Assembly (NCBI RefSeq): GCF_024198235.1
Contig: NZ_JAKCFB010000008.1
Location: forward strand, 62,001 to 126,000
Source: Myxococcus dinghuensis
Lineage (GTDB): Bacteria; Myxococcota; Myxococcia; Myxococcales; Myxococcaceae
Direction of reading: 5' to 3'
Length of the DNA stretch: 64,000 nucleotides
Of this stretch, positions 53,785 through 62,249 are shown piece by piece; positions within the stretch are counted from its first letter, which is position 1, and every line of letters starts with the position of its first letter. The notes under the pieces are model-generated. The model saw only the letters and a program-made list of their open reading frames with translations, had not been told where the DNA came from and did not search any database. The position numbers and the translations under genes were made by a program.

Positions 53785-54852
53785 CTACGGGTAGCAGGCC
53801 GCCTGGCGCAGCCCGGTGTCCTCGGGCAGGTCGAGCGACACGTTGAAGTTCTGCACGGCCTGGCCGGCCATGCCCTTCACCAGGTTGTCCAGCGCGGCCA
53901 TGACGGCGACGGAGCGGCCCTTCGTGGCGACGGAGATGTCGCAGAAGTTGCTGCCCGTGACGGCGGCGATGCGCGGGGTGCCCTCGACGATGCGCACGAA
54001 CTTCGAGCCCTCGTAGTAGCGGCGGAACTTCTCCGTCAGCGACTGCGTCACGACCGCGCCGCCGTGCTCCGGCCACTCGAACTGCACGGTGGCGAAGATG
54101 CCGCGCACCATGGGGGCCGAGTGCGGCACGAAGGCGAGCCGGTGGCGCTGGGCGCCGTGGGCCACCAGCATGACCTCCACCTCCGCCTCGTGCTGGTGCT
54201 CGAGCGGCTTGTAGGCGCGGAAGTCATGCGCGCGGGTGGGGTGGTGGGTGCCCTCGCCGGGCAGCGAGCCGGAGCCGGAGGAGCCCGTCACGCCCGACAC
54301 CGCCAGGAGGCCCAGGCCGGGCGTGGAGGCGATGGGGAGCAGCGCCAACTGTACCGCAGTGGCGAAGCACCCCGGGTTGGCGATGCGCTTGGCGCCCTTG
54401 AGGGCCTCGCGCTTCCACTCGGTGAGGCCGTAGGTGAAGGTGCCCAGCAGGTCCGGCGCCGGGTGGGGCTTGCCGTAGGCGCCCGCGTAGCGGCCCGGGT
54501 GGTCCAGGCGGAAGTCGGACGACAGGTCCACCAGCAGGACGCGGTCGGCCAGCCCCACCTCGGCCCACTTCTTCTCCAGGCCCACGAACTGGGTGGCCAG
54601 CTCGCCGTGGCCCAGCGCGCTGAACACCACCGGCTGCTGCGAGTCCGACAGCCAGCGCCAGTCCGGCTCCGCCTCGAAGCGCGCCTCCACCAGCCCGCGC
54701 AGGTGCGGATGCACCTTGTGGACCAGCTCGCCCGCGTGGTGCCGGGACACCACGCGGATGCCCGCCACCGCCGGGTGGTTGGAGAGGATCCTCAGCAGCT
54801 CGCCACCGCCAAAGCCGGAGGCCCCCAGGATGTAGATATGCGCCCGCGTCAT
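53785..54852 (-). CDS. argC: N-acetyl-gamma-glutamyl-phosphate reductase
   Basis: 355 residues. The NADP-binding motif is ILGASGFGGGELLRIL (8-23) and catalytic Cys162 is in IANPGCFATAVQLAL. His in GEGTHHPTRAHDF is the second catalytic residue. It reduces N-acyl-glutamyl phosphate to the semialdehyde. Last gene of the arginine operon. Its ATG (54852) overlaps the stop of the P-loop gene by 4 bases. In N-acyl variants of the pathway the same enzyme handles acetyl or succinyl derivatives. Confidence 0.95.
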   Translation of the reverse strand: MTRAHIYILGASGFGGGELLRILSNHPAVAGIRVVSRHHAGELVHKVHPHLRGLVEARFEAEPDWRWLSDSQQPVVFSALGHGELATQFVGLEKKWAEVGLADRVLLVDLSSDFRLDHPGRYAGAYGKPHPAPDLLGTFTYGLTEWKREALKGAKRIANPGCFATAVQLALLPIASTPGLGLLAVSGVTGSSGSGSLPGEGTHHPTRAHDFRAYKPLEHQHEAEVEVMLVAHGAQRHRLAFVPHSAPMVRGIFATVQFEWPEHGGAVVTQSLTEKFRRYYEGSKFVRIVEGTPRIAAVTGSNFCDISVATKGRSVAVMAALDNLVKGMAGQAVQNFNVSLDLPEDTGLRQAACYP

Positions 54853-55910
54853 GACTTCCTTCCAGCGCCCAGCTTCGGCGACAGCTTCTCGAGGATGAGA
54901 CCACCCAGCGCCGCGGCATCCGCGCGGGCGTTGCGGGCGGGAACGCCCACCACCTGCTCCACGAACCGCACGCCCACCGCGTTGTCGGTGGCGGGGCCGG
55001 CGAGCACGTCCACGTCGATGGCGTACGTCTCCTTGAGGTGCCGCACACCGCCCGCCGCGCCCACCGGGTCGTTGGCGCACATCACCCACGCCCCCGCCAG
55101 GCCCTTGAGCTCCGGGTCGGCCAGGATGGCCTGCACGCCGTACTCGCCCATGATGCCGTCACCGGTCTCCGCGACGATGACGTCCACGTCCGCCGCCGCC
55201 AGCTCGCTGAACAGCACCCGCGCCACGCGCGCCGCCGTGCGGGGACCCGTGCACACGATGCCCGCGTCCGTGAAGTCCATGACCACGTCCGCGCCGGAGT
55301 CCTGCATGCTCAGCGTGTCGCGCATCAGCGAGACGCCGGTGAGCTTCGCGCCGCCCACGCGGTAGCCGGCCTGCGCCAGCTTGCGCACCATGGCGCTCGC
55401 CGCGTACGTCTTGCCCGCGTTCATGCAGGTGCCCACCACGTACACCACCGGGCACTTCACCGGCGTGGTGGAGCCCTTCAGCGCGCCGGAGGTGATGTGC
55501 GCCGGCTGCCCGTTGCGCGACAGGAGTTCGGGGAACTCCAGCACCTGGCCCAGCACCTCGGCCTCGAAGGGTGTGCCCACGCCGGGGTTGTGCGACGTGC
55601 ACTTGCCGATGACGCCGCCCATGTTGAGCACGTGCAGCCGCTCGCCCACCGTCACGGACTCGGGCACCACGCCCTCGTAGCCGTGCAGCGCGTTGCGGTG
55701 GCCGAGCGCGCCCACCATGATGTCGCCCGCGTGCAGGGTGACGAGCCGTCCGTGGCAGTCCTCGAGCTGGTTGTAGACGCTCTTCTCCCCGTGGATGCGC
55801 ACCGCGATGACGGCGCCCTCCTCGGCCCGCACCTCGGGGGTGAGGTGCACGGTGCGCCCCAGTCCCAGGTTGCGGGTGACGCTCCCCACCTTGTCGACGA
55901 AGACCTTCAT
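54849..55910 (-). CDS. P-loop protein of the DUF1611/DgcN type inside the arginine operon, candidate missing acyltransferase
   Basis: 353 residues. The N-terminal beta-rich region (about 1-150, with HGEKSVYNQLEDCHG) differs from DgcN. The C-terminal P-loop domain has VVGTCMNAGKTYAAS (159-172), VGGAKLTG and VIVAETGDGIMGEYG. The last segments align in order with DgcN at 20.3 kb (GTDCSVGKKYTAL, then VEGQGS), which suggests a common family. It is coupled to argC by ATGA and starts 2 bases after argG, so it must be made with the arginine enzymes. No argA, argJ or fused synthase is present. DgcN acetylates D-glutamate; an L-glutamate N-acyltransferase role here is a hypothesis. Confidence 0.75.
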   Translation of the reverse strand: MKVFVDKVGSVTRNLGLGRTVHLTPEVRAEEGAVIAVRIHGEKSVYNQLEDCHGRLVTLHAGDIMVGALGHRNALHGYEGVVPESVTVGERLHVLNMGGVIGKCTSHNPGVGTPFEAEVLGQVLEFPELLSRNGQPAHITSGALKGSTTPVKCPVVYVVGTCMNAGKTYAASAMVRKLAQAGYRVGGAKLTGVSLMRDTLSMQDSGADVVMDFTDAGIVCTGPRTAARVARVLFSELAAADVDVIVAETGDGIMGEYGVQAILADPELKGLAGAWVMCANDPVGAAGGVRHLKETYAIDVDVLAGPATDNAVGVRFVEQVVGVPARNARADAAALGGLILEKLSPKLGAGRKS

Positions 55911-55912
55911 GT

Positions 55913-57106
55913 TCAGCCTCCCTTCGCCTTGTGCGACAGCATCTGCGCCACGCCGTAGAGCTTGGCGAAGCCCGCGGCCTCGGTGCCCGTCCACAGCACG
56001 TTCGCCTCACCGTACGTCGCCACCTTCGCGTCCATCAGCGAGAACGGCGAGCGCACCCCCTCGACCACCATGGAGCGCGGGTGCAGCACCAGCCGGACCT
56101 CGCCCGTCACGCGCTCCTGCGACGAGGTGAGGAACGCCTCCAGGTCCTTCACCAGCGGATCGAAGAAGTGGCCCTCGTGCAAGAGCGAGCCGTAGAGGTT
56201 GCCCACGGTCTCCTTCCAGAACAGCTGCTTGCCGGACAGCACCAGCTTCTCCAGCTCCCGGTGCGAGGTGATGAGCAGGTGCGCGGCCGGCGCCTCGAAG
56301 CCCACGCGGCCCTTGATGCCCAGGATGGTGTCGCCCAGGTGCACGCCCCGGCCGATGCCGTACTGGCGGCCGAGCACGTTGAGCGCTTCCACCAGCTCCA
56401 CCGCGCCCATCGCCTGTCCGTCCAGCGACGTGGGCACGCCCTGCTCGAAGCCGATGGTCAGCGGGCGGGGCTTCAGGTCGGTGGGAATCTCCCCGGAGGG
56501 GAAGGCCGCCTCGGGCAGCGCGCTCCACGAGTTGAGCGTCTCGCTGCCGCCCACGGACGTGCCCCACATGCCCTCGTTGACGGAGTAGGCGCCCAGCTTG
56601 GGTGGCATGTGGATGCCGCGCTCGGCGAGGAACGACAGCTCCTGCTGGCGGCTCAGGCCCAGCGCGCGGATGGGGGTGAGCAGCTCCAGGTCACCGGCCA
56701 GCGAGCGGAAGGCCACGTCGAAGCGCACCTGGTCGTTGCCCGCGCCGGTGCTGCCGTGCGCCAGCGACTGCGCGCCCAGCTCGCGCGCCACGCGCACCAC
56801 CTCCACCGCCTGGCACGCGCGCTCCGCGGAAACGCTCAGCGGATAGAGCTGGCCGCGCAGCACGTTGCCGGCGATGAGGTAGCGCAGGTAGCCCTGGAAG
56901 AGGGTGTTTCGCGCGTCCACCGTCTTGTGCGCCACCGCGCCCAGCTTGGTCGACAGGGCCTCGATGCGCGCCAACTGCTCGGCCGGGAAGCCTCCGGTGT
57001 CCACCGTGACGGTGGTGACCGCGTAGCCCTGCTCGCGCAGGTACACGGTGCAGAATGCGGTATCGAGTCCGCCGGAGAAGGCCAGCACCACGTTCTTCTT
57101 GCTCAT
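55913..57106 (-). CDS. argG: Argininosuccinate synthase
   Basis: 397 residues. The ATP-pyrophosphatase loop AFSGGLDT (9-16) and HGSTGAGNDQVRFDV are diagnostic; GDTILGIKGRVGFEAP is also typical. The sequence resembles the Xanthomonas ArgG (GCTGMGNDQVRFDLA; GDTVIGLKGR) more than E. coli or Bacillus enzymes, in line with the N-acyl pathway. It couples citrulline and aspartate with ATP. The ATG at 57106 is chosen over a GTG at 57121 because it follows GAGGAGTGACGAC. Member of the argF'-argC operon, 24 bases after argH. Confidence 0.94.
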   Translation of the reverse strand: MSKKNVVLAFSGGLDTAFCTVYLREQGYAVTTVTVDTGGFPAEQLARIEALSTKLGAVAHKTVDARNTLFQGYLRYLIAGNVLRGQLYPLSVSAERACQAVEVVRVARELGAQSLAHGSTGAGNDQVRFDVAFRSLAGDLELLTPIRALGLSRQQELSFLAERGIHMPPKLGAYSVNEGMWGTSVGGSETLNSWSALPEAAFPSGEIPTDLKPRPLTIGFEQGVPTSLDGQAMGAVELVEALNVLGRQYGIGRGVHLGDTILGIKGRVGFEAPAAHLLITSHRELEKLVLSGKQLFWKETVGNLYGSLLHEGHFFDPLVKDLEAFLTSSQERVTGEVRLVLHPRSMVVEGVRSPFSLMDAKVATYGEANVLWTGTEAAGFAKLYGVAQMLSHKAKGG

Positions 57107-57130
57107 GTCGTCACTCCTCACGGGGAAGAA

Positions 57131-58480
57131 TCAGTCGGCCCACACGCGCTCGGCGGCCTTCGCCAGGGCGCGGTGGGTGTCATCGAGCCAGCCACGCGCG
57201 GCGGCCAGCTCCTCGCGGGCCTGGGCGAGGCCCAGGTTGCCGGCGCCACCCAGGTGGGTGGCCGTCAGGGCGCTCCGGTCCGGATGGAACGTGCCGTCCG
57301 CCAGCTCCCGGCCCACCTGCCGGTAGGCGTCGCGGAAGGGGAGTCCTCCGGCCACCAGCACGTAGGCGTGGTGCGCCGCATACAGCGTGTCGTCACAGGC
57401 GCGCGCCGCCGCGTCCGCCTTCACCTGGAGCACCGGCACCAGGCGCGTGAGCACGTCCAACAACGCGCGCGCGGAAGTCACTCCCGCCAGGGTGGGGCGC
57501 TTGAGCAACTGGAAGTCGCGGTGGTAGCTGGAGGGCAGGCCGCCGGCGACCGCCTCCACCTGGTGGGCGATTCCGCGCAGCTCCCGGCACCGACCGCGCG
57601 CCAGCTCCACCACGTCCGGGTTCTTCTTCTGCGGCATGATGGACGAGCCGGTGGTGAACGCGTCCGGCAGCCCGAGGAAGCCGAACTCGTCCGTGCTGTA
57701 CAACTGCACGTCCCACAGCCACTTCTCCAGCGTTCCCGCCACCGAGCAGGCCCAGCCCAGCACCGCCGCCTCGTGCCGCCCGCGGCCGTTCTGCGCGTCG
57801 ATGGGGCTGCGCTGCACGCGGCTGAAGCCCAGCAGCTTCGCGGTGTACTCGCGGTCGATGGGCAGCGGCACGCCGAAGCCGGCCGCCGCGCCGAGCGGGC
57901 ACCGGTCCAACCGGCCCCACACGCCGCGCAGCGCCTCCAGCTCCTCCAGCAGCCCCTCCGCGAAGGCCATGCCCCACATGCCGAAGGTGGACGGCATCGC
58001 CCGGCGCAGGTGGGTGTAGCCCGGCATCGCCACCTGGGCGTGCTGCTGGGCGAAGTCGAGGAAGGACTCCGCCAGCCCCACGGCGCCGGCGCCCAGCGCG
58101 AGCAGCTCCTCGCGCAAGAGCAGCCGCACGGCGAGCAGGACCTGGTCGTTTCGCGAGCGCGCCAGGTGGATGCGCTTGCCGGCGTCGCCGACGCGCTCCA
58201 CCAGCGCGGCCTCCAGCGCGGTGTGGCCGTCCTCCTGCTCCGGGAGGATGGTGAAGCGGCCCTCGCGGGCCTCGTCGTGCAGACCCTTGAGGGCCTTCAC
58301 CAGCGCGCGCGCCTCGTCCTGCTTCAACAGGCCCACGTGCGCCAGCATGCGCGCGTGCGCGGCGCTGCCCAGCGCGTCGTGCGGCGCCAGCGACAGGTCC
58401 ACCACGGGGTCGTCGCCCACGGTGAAGCGGTGGATGACCGCGTCCAGCGCGGCGCCCTTGCCCCACAAGGTGTCAGCCAC
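57131..58480 (-). CDS. argH: Argininosuccinate lyase
   Basis: 449 residues. Signature SSIMPQKKNPD and the conserved His in GHTALEAALVERVGD (the TAxE-type loop) are present, also ARSRNDQV. It cleaves argininosuccinate to arginine and fumarate. The ATG at 58480 overlaps the argE stop (8 bases), so translation is coupled. Length is normal for the family. Confidence 0.96.
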   Translation of the reverse strand: MADTLWGKGAALDAVIHRFTVGDDPVVDLSLAPHDALGSAAHARMLAHVGLLKQDEARALVKALKGLHDEAREGRFTILPEQEDGHTALEAALVERVGDAGKRIHLARSRNDQVLLAVRLLLREELLALGAGAVGLAESFLDFAQQHAQVAMPGYTHLRRAMPSTFGMWGMAFAEGLLEELEALRGVWGRLDRCPLGAAAGFGVPLPIDREYTAKLLGFSRVQRSPIDAQNGRGRHEAAVLGWACSVAGTLEKWLWDVQLYSTDEFGFLGLPDAFTTGSSIMPQKKNPDVVELARGRCRELRGIAHQVEAVAGGLPSSYHRDFQLLKRPTLAGVTSARALLDVLTRLVPVLQVKADAAARACDDTLYAAHHAYVLVAGGLPFRDAYRQVGRELADGTFHPDRSALTATHLGGAGNLGLAQAREELAAARGWLDDTHRALAKAAERVWAD

Positions 58481-59534
58481 GAGCCACCTCCTCGAAGTAG
58501 CCGCGCAGGAGGCGCGTGTAGAAGACGGCGCCGGCCTCCAGCTCCGCCCGGGTGATGTACTCGTCCGCCAGGTGGCTGCGCAGCGTGTCGCCGGGCCCCA
58601 CCTTCACCGCGGGCAGGTCGCCCAGGAACGCCCAGTCCGACGTGGTGCTGGAGCCCACCGGCTCCGCGCCGGATGCCTTGCGCGCCGCCTGGACGATGGG
58701 CTGCGCGTCCGATGTCGCCTTGGGCAGGTAGCGCGCGGAGTGGACCTTCACCTCGCTCCTGAGCATGCCGCCGATGCGCTGGGCCACCTCCGCGTGGTCC
58801 ATGCTCGGCGTGGTGCGCAGGTCGACGAAGAACTCGCAGGTGTCCGGCACCTGGTTGCGCGCCAGCCCGCCCGAAATCTGCGTCACCTGGGCCCGCGCCT
58901 CGCCCAGGAGCGGGTGGTGCGGGAAGCGCAGCTCCGACAGGAGCGCGATGTCGCCCGCGGCCATGTGGATGGCGTTGACGGCCTGCGCGGAGTGCGCGTG
59001 CGCCACGTGCGCGCTTCGGCCGTGCGCGGTGCAGCGCAAGAGCAGCATGCCTCGCTGCGCGGTGCACGGCTTGAGGCTGGTGGGCTCGCCCACGACGGCG
59101 GCGTCCAGCGGCCCCAGCTCCGGCAGCAGCGGCCCCAGGCCGTTGCCGCCCGTCTCTTCCTCTGCGGTGAAGGCGAAGACGACCTCGCCGCCCTCGGGAG
59201 CCCCCTCCCGCAGCAGGGTGCGCGCGGCGACGAGCATGCCCGTCACGCAGCCCTTGGCGTCGTTGCTGCCCAGGCCGTACAGCCGGTCCTCGCGCCACTC
59301 GGGCGCGTGGGGCGCGTACGTCCACCCGGCGCACGGCTTCACCGTGTCCAGGTGGGAGTTGACGAGCAGCCGGCGCGGGCCACTGCCCACGGAGAACCAC
59401 ACGTTGTGGCCCTTGCGCTGGACGCGCGCACCCCAGCCCTCCGCCCACCCGGACACCGTGTCCGCGATGAGACGCTCGTCACCCGACACGCTGGGGATGG
59501 CCACCAGCGCCTGGAGCAGCTCCGCCGGAGTCAT
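58473..59534 (-). CDS. argE: M20-family N-acyl-amino-acid deacylase (ArgE'; probable N-acylcitrulline deacylase)
   Basis: 353 residues. Zinc ligands of the M20 fold are seen: NSHLDTVKPC (His), GLGSNDAKG (bridging Asp), AEEETGGNG (catalytic Glu-Glu), VVGEPTS and a late His (LRSHLADEY). It sits between argB and argH and overlaps both. Because the carbamoyltransferase is of the N-acyl type, the substrate should be N-acetyl- or N-succinyl-citrulline rather than acetylornithine, as in Xanthomonas. Lysine or succinyl-diaminopimelate deacylases have the same fold, but the operon argues for arginine. Confidence 0.86.
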   Translation of the reverse strand: MTPAELLQALVAIPSVSGDERLIADTVSGWAEGWGARVQRKGHNVWFSVGSGPRRLLVNSHLDTVKPCAGWTYAPHAPEWREDRLYGLGSNDAKGCVTGMLVAARTLLREGAPEGGEVVFAFTAEEETGGNGLGPLLPELGPLDAAVVGEPTSLKPCTAQRGMLLLRCTAHGRSAHVAHAHSAQAVNAIHMAAGDIALLSELRFPHHPLLGEARAQVTQISGGLARNQVPDTCEFFVDLRTTPSMDHAEVAQRIGGMLRSEVKVHSARYLPKATSDAQPIVQAARKASGAEPVGSSTTSDWAFLGDLPAVKVGPGDTLRSHLADEYITRAELEAGAVFYTRLLRGYFEEVARG

Positions 59535-60457
59535 CCCACGGACCCCGCCGTCTTCGGCGCCGACTCGCGGACGACCATGGTGCCGCTGCCCTCGTTGGTG
59601 AAGACCTCCTCGAGGAGCGCGTTGGGCGCCACGCCGCTCACCAGGTGCACGCTGCCCACGCCGCCCACGAGCGCGTGGCGGATGGCGTGCGCCTTGGGAC
59701 GCATGCCGCCGGAGATGGTGCCCTGGTTCTCCATGGTCGCCAGGTCCGTGAGGTTCGCCAGCGTGACGAGCGACGTCGGGTCGTTCAGGTCGCGCAGGAG
59801 GCCCGGCACCTGGACGAGGAAGAAGAGCTTCTCGGCCGCCAGCGCGACCGCCAGCGCCGCCGCCACGGTGTCCGCGTTGGTGTTGTACACCGCGCCGTCC
59901 GCGCCACCCGACAGGGGGGCCACCACCGGCACGTAGTCCGCGGAGCGCAGGTGCTCCACCACGCGCGTGTCCACCGCCTCGATGTCACCCACCAGGCCGT
60001 AGTCCACGAGCTTGCCCTCGGTCGCGCCGGGCTCGGTCACCATGACGGGCGGGCGCTTGCGCGCCTTGATGAGGCCGGCGTCCACGCCGCTCAGGCCCAC
60101 CGCCGGCACGCCCGCGGCCTGCAGGTCCGCCAGGAGGTCCGTGTGCAGCTTGCCCGCGAGCACCATCTTCGCCGCGTCCAGCACCGGCGCGGACGTGACG
60201 CGGCGGCCCGCCACCTTCTCCACCGGCAGGTGGAGCGCGTCGCACAGCGTGTCCAGCTCCGGACCCCCGCCGTGGACGACGACGGGGCGGATGGAGAACG
60301 TCCACAGCAGGGCGATCTGCTCGCACGCGGAGCGGCGCAGGCGCGGGTCGCTGAGCATGGCGCCGCCGAGCTTCACGACGAACGTCTTGCGGCGGAACTG
60401 CTGCACGTAGCGCGCGGCGTTGCGAAGCGCGGAGTACGGGTCGGGCGACAAGGGCAC
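59531..60457 (-). CDS. argB: Acetylglutamate kinase
   Basis: 308 residues from GTG 60457, chosen because GAGG lies 6 bases before it on the minus strand. The amino-acid kinase fold is clear: VVKLGGAML, VVVHGGGPELD, GRRVTSAPVLD, NTNADTVAAALA, GTISGGMRPKA. It phosphorylates N-acylglutamate. The length is that of a plain kinase; it lacks the C-terminal acetyltransferase domain of the bifunctional synthase-kinase found in Xanthomonas. It overlaps argE by 4 bases. The segment VAGRRVTSAP corresponds to the arginine-sensing region in some ArgB enzymes; feedback is possible. Confidence 0.93.
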   Translation of the reverse strand: MPLSPDPYSALRNAARYVQQFRRKTFVVKLGGAMLSDPRLRRSACEQIALLWTFSIRPVVVHGGGPELDTLCDALHLPVEKVAGRRVTSAPVLDAAKMVLAGKLHTDLLADLQAAGVPAVGLSGVDAGLIKARKRPPVMVTEPGATEGKLVDYGLVGDIEAVDTRVVEHLRSADYVPVVAPLSGGADGAVYNTNADTVAAALAVALAAEKLFFLVQVPGLLRDLNDPTSLVTLANLTDLATMENQGTISGGMRPKAHAIRHALVGGVGSVHLVSGVAPNALLEEVFTNEGSGTMVVRESAPKTAGSVG

Positions 60458-60513
60458 GGGAGACCTCGGAAGAAAAGAGATGGGATGGCGACGGCCCGGG
60501 AGGGGGGCGCCGC

Positions 60514-61524
60514 TCAGCGGGACTGCGAGCGCATCCAGTGCAGCAGCGCGCGCTGGACGTGGAAGCGGTTGCCCGCCTCGTCCACCACGCGGCTGCTGGG
60601 GTGGTCCAGCACCTCGTCGTGGACCTCCACGTTGCGCCGCACCGGCAGACAGTGGAGGAACGCGGCGTCCTTCGCCGCACGCGACATGGTGCGCAGGGTG
60701 GGCATCCACCCCGAGTAGGACGCCAGGAGCGCGGTGACGTCGTTGGCCGAGTACGCCTGCGCGGACGCCGGGCCCCACGACTTGGCGTACACCGCGCGGC
60801 TGCCGGTGAGCGCCTCGTCCTGCTCGTGGGTGTAGGTGATGCTGCCGCCGGTGGCCTTGGCGTACGCCTCCGCCTCCGCGCGCACGGCGGGGTGCAGCTC
60901 GAAGCCCGGGGGGTGCGCGACGCGGATCTCGCAGCCCGCGGCGGCGGCGCTGAGCAGGAACGAGTTGGGCACCGCCTTGGGCAGGGGCTTGATGTGGGGC
61001 GCCCACGTCAGCGTCACCGGCAGCTTCTGGGTGGAGCCGAACGTCTCGCGCAGCGTCAGCACGTCCGCCAGGCCCTGGCAGGGGTGCTCGCGCGCGGACT
61101 CCATGCTCACCACCGGCACGGTGGCCCACTTGCGGAACGCGTTGATGATGGGGTCGACCTCGTCCTCCTCGTCGCCGCCGCCCTGCGAGAAGGTCCGCAC
61201 GCCCAGCATGTCCACGAAGCGCGACAGGACGGGGGCGGCCTCCTTGAGGTGCTCGGCCCGGTCCGCGTTCATCACCGCGCCCTCGCGGTGCTCCAGCTTC
61301 CACACGCCCGCGCCCACGTCCAGGATGATGGCGTTGCCGCCACCGCGCAGCATCACCGCCTCGAAGGACGTGCGCGTGCGCAGGGACGGATTGAAGAACA
61401 CCATCCCGAGGATGCTCCCCGGGAAGAGCGCGCCCGGCGCCTGCTTCTTCCACGCCTCCGCCTGCGCGAGGACGGCTTCCACGCCCTCGGGGCCGAGATC
61501 CTTGATGTGGGTGACGTGCTTCAT
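60514..61524 (-). CDS. argF': N-acyl-L-ornithine carbamoyltransferase (acetyl- or succinylornithine type)
   Basis: 336 residues, the length of Xanthomonas AOTCase and Bacteroides SOTCase. Carbamoyl-phosphate motif SLRTRTS is at 47-53. LTWAPHIKPLPKAVPNSF and HCLPVRRNVEVHDEVLD are found in acetyl/succinylornithine enzymes, not in ordinary ornithine carbamoyltransferase (which has HCLPA). The residue that sets specificity, Glu92 in Xanthomonas AOTCase and Pro90 in Bacteroides SOTCase, is Ala90 here (MNADRAEH). Published changes of Glu92 to small or Pro residues shift activity to succinylornithine, so the acyl group is open. First gene of the operon; ATG 61524 is chosen over an ATG at 61575, which would run into the divergent operator region. 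Confidence 0.9.
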   Translation of the reverse strand: MKHVTHIKDLGPEGVEAVLAQAEAWKKQAPGALFPGSILGMVFFNPSLRTRTSFEAVMLRGGGNAIILDVGAGVWKLEHREGAVMNADRAEHLKEAAPVLSRFVDMLGVRTFSQGGGDEEDEVDPIINAFRKWATVPVVSMESAREHPCQGLADVLTLRETFGSTQKLPVTLTWAPHIKPLPKAVPNSFLLSAAAAGCEIRVAHPPGFELHPAVRAEAEAYAKATGGSITYTHEQDEALTGSRAVYAKSWGPASAQAYSANDVTALLASYSGWMPTLRTMSRAAKDAAFLHCLPVRRNVEVHDEVLDHPSSRVVDEAGNRFHVQRALLHWMRSQSR

Positions 61525-61560
61525 GGGCCTGCGCTCCCCGACCGGAATCGGATGCATTGG

Positions 61561-61695
61561 TGGGTGAATATGCACGAAAATGCGTGCATTGCCGCGAATA
61601 GGGCGCGGATATTATGCAGAAAGACGCGGCGCGCAAGGGTATTGTTCCCCCGCGCATTCCATGCGGGTTCCTTGCATGGAAATTCAGGCGCATGC
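61561..61695. promoter_or_regulatory. ArgR operator region between argF' and argR
   Basis: Inverted repeats: ATGCACG/CGTGCAT (61570-61589) and TTCCATGC/GCATGGAA (61657-61681), plus a partial site TGCATGGAAATTCA (61673-61686) that resembles the ARG box TGAAT-N4-ATTCA and further ATGCAT at 61692-61697. TATTAT at 61610-61615 could be a -10 box for argR. ArgR, encoded next door, would bind here in the presence of arginine to repress both directions. Box assignments are by eye. Confidence 0.65.
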
Positions 61696-61707
61696 ATGGT
61701 GGTGGGA

Positions 61708-62130
61708 ATGAACCTGGACGAGGAAATCCTCCGGCTCATCGCGGAGCAGGAGATCAGCGATCAGGCGGTACTCCAGGAGCTGCTGGAGGCGGAGGGCCAG
61801 GCGCCGAGCCAGTCCACGCTGTCGCGGCGGCTGAAGAAGCTGGGCGTCCAGAAGGTGGGCGGGCGCTACCAACGCGTCGTCGCCGAGCCGGTGGTCATCC
61901 CGGAGCGGGCCCGCGTGAGCATCATCGAGGCGCCGCCGAACATGCTGGTCGTGAAGACGCGGCCGGGCTACGCGCCCGCGCTCGCGCTCGCGCTCGACCG
62001 TGAGCCGGAGGTGCCGGGGCTGGCGGGCACCGTCGCGGGCGACGACACCATCTTCGTCGCGGTGACGGACCCGTCGCGCCTGCGCGAGGTGCGCGCCGCG
62101 GTGGAGCTGCTCATGGCCCGCGGCGCCTGA
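61708..62130 (+). CDS. argR: Arginine repressor
   Basis: 140 residues. The N-terminal winged helix (about 1-65) holds ISDQAVLQELL and SQSTLSRRLKKLGVQKVGGRY, typical of ArgR. The C-terminal domain (70-140) has the arginine-binding GTVAGDDTIFVAV, matching the GTIAGDDT signature. It forms hexamers with arginine as corepressor. ATG 61708 follows GGTGGTGGGA; another in-frame ATG at 61696 lacks a ribosome-binding site. Divergent from the arg operon with the operator region between them. Confidence 0.93.
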   Translation: MNLDEEILRLIAEQEISDQAVLQELLEAEGQAPSQSTLSRRLKKLGVQKVGGRYQRVVAEPVVIPERARVSIIEAPPNMLVVKTRPGYAPALALALDREPEVPGLAGTVAGDDTIFVAVTDPSRLREVRAAVELLMARGA

Positions 62131-62249
62131 GTGGACCCGACCTCCAGGGGAGGTTATGAGAGAGCCTCCCTGGCACGTCAGACCCCGGTGCTATCTCCCA
62201 GCGCATGCACATGGAGATGGGGCTGGGGGACGGGGGACACGAGGTGGTC

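Noticed and set aside
55931..58555. Open frame of 874 codons on the plus strand opposite argG and argH
   Set aside because: It is a composition artefact; the minus strand carries argininosuccinate synthase and lyase with full motifs.
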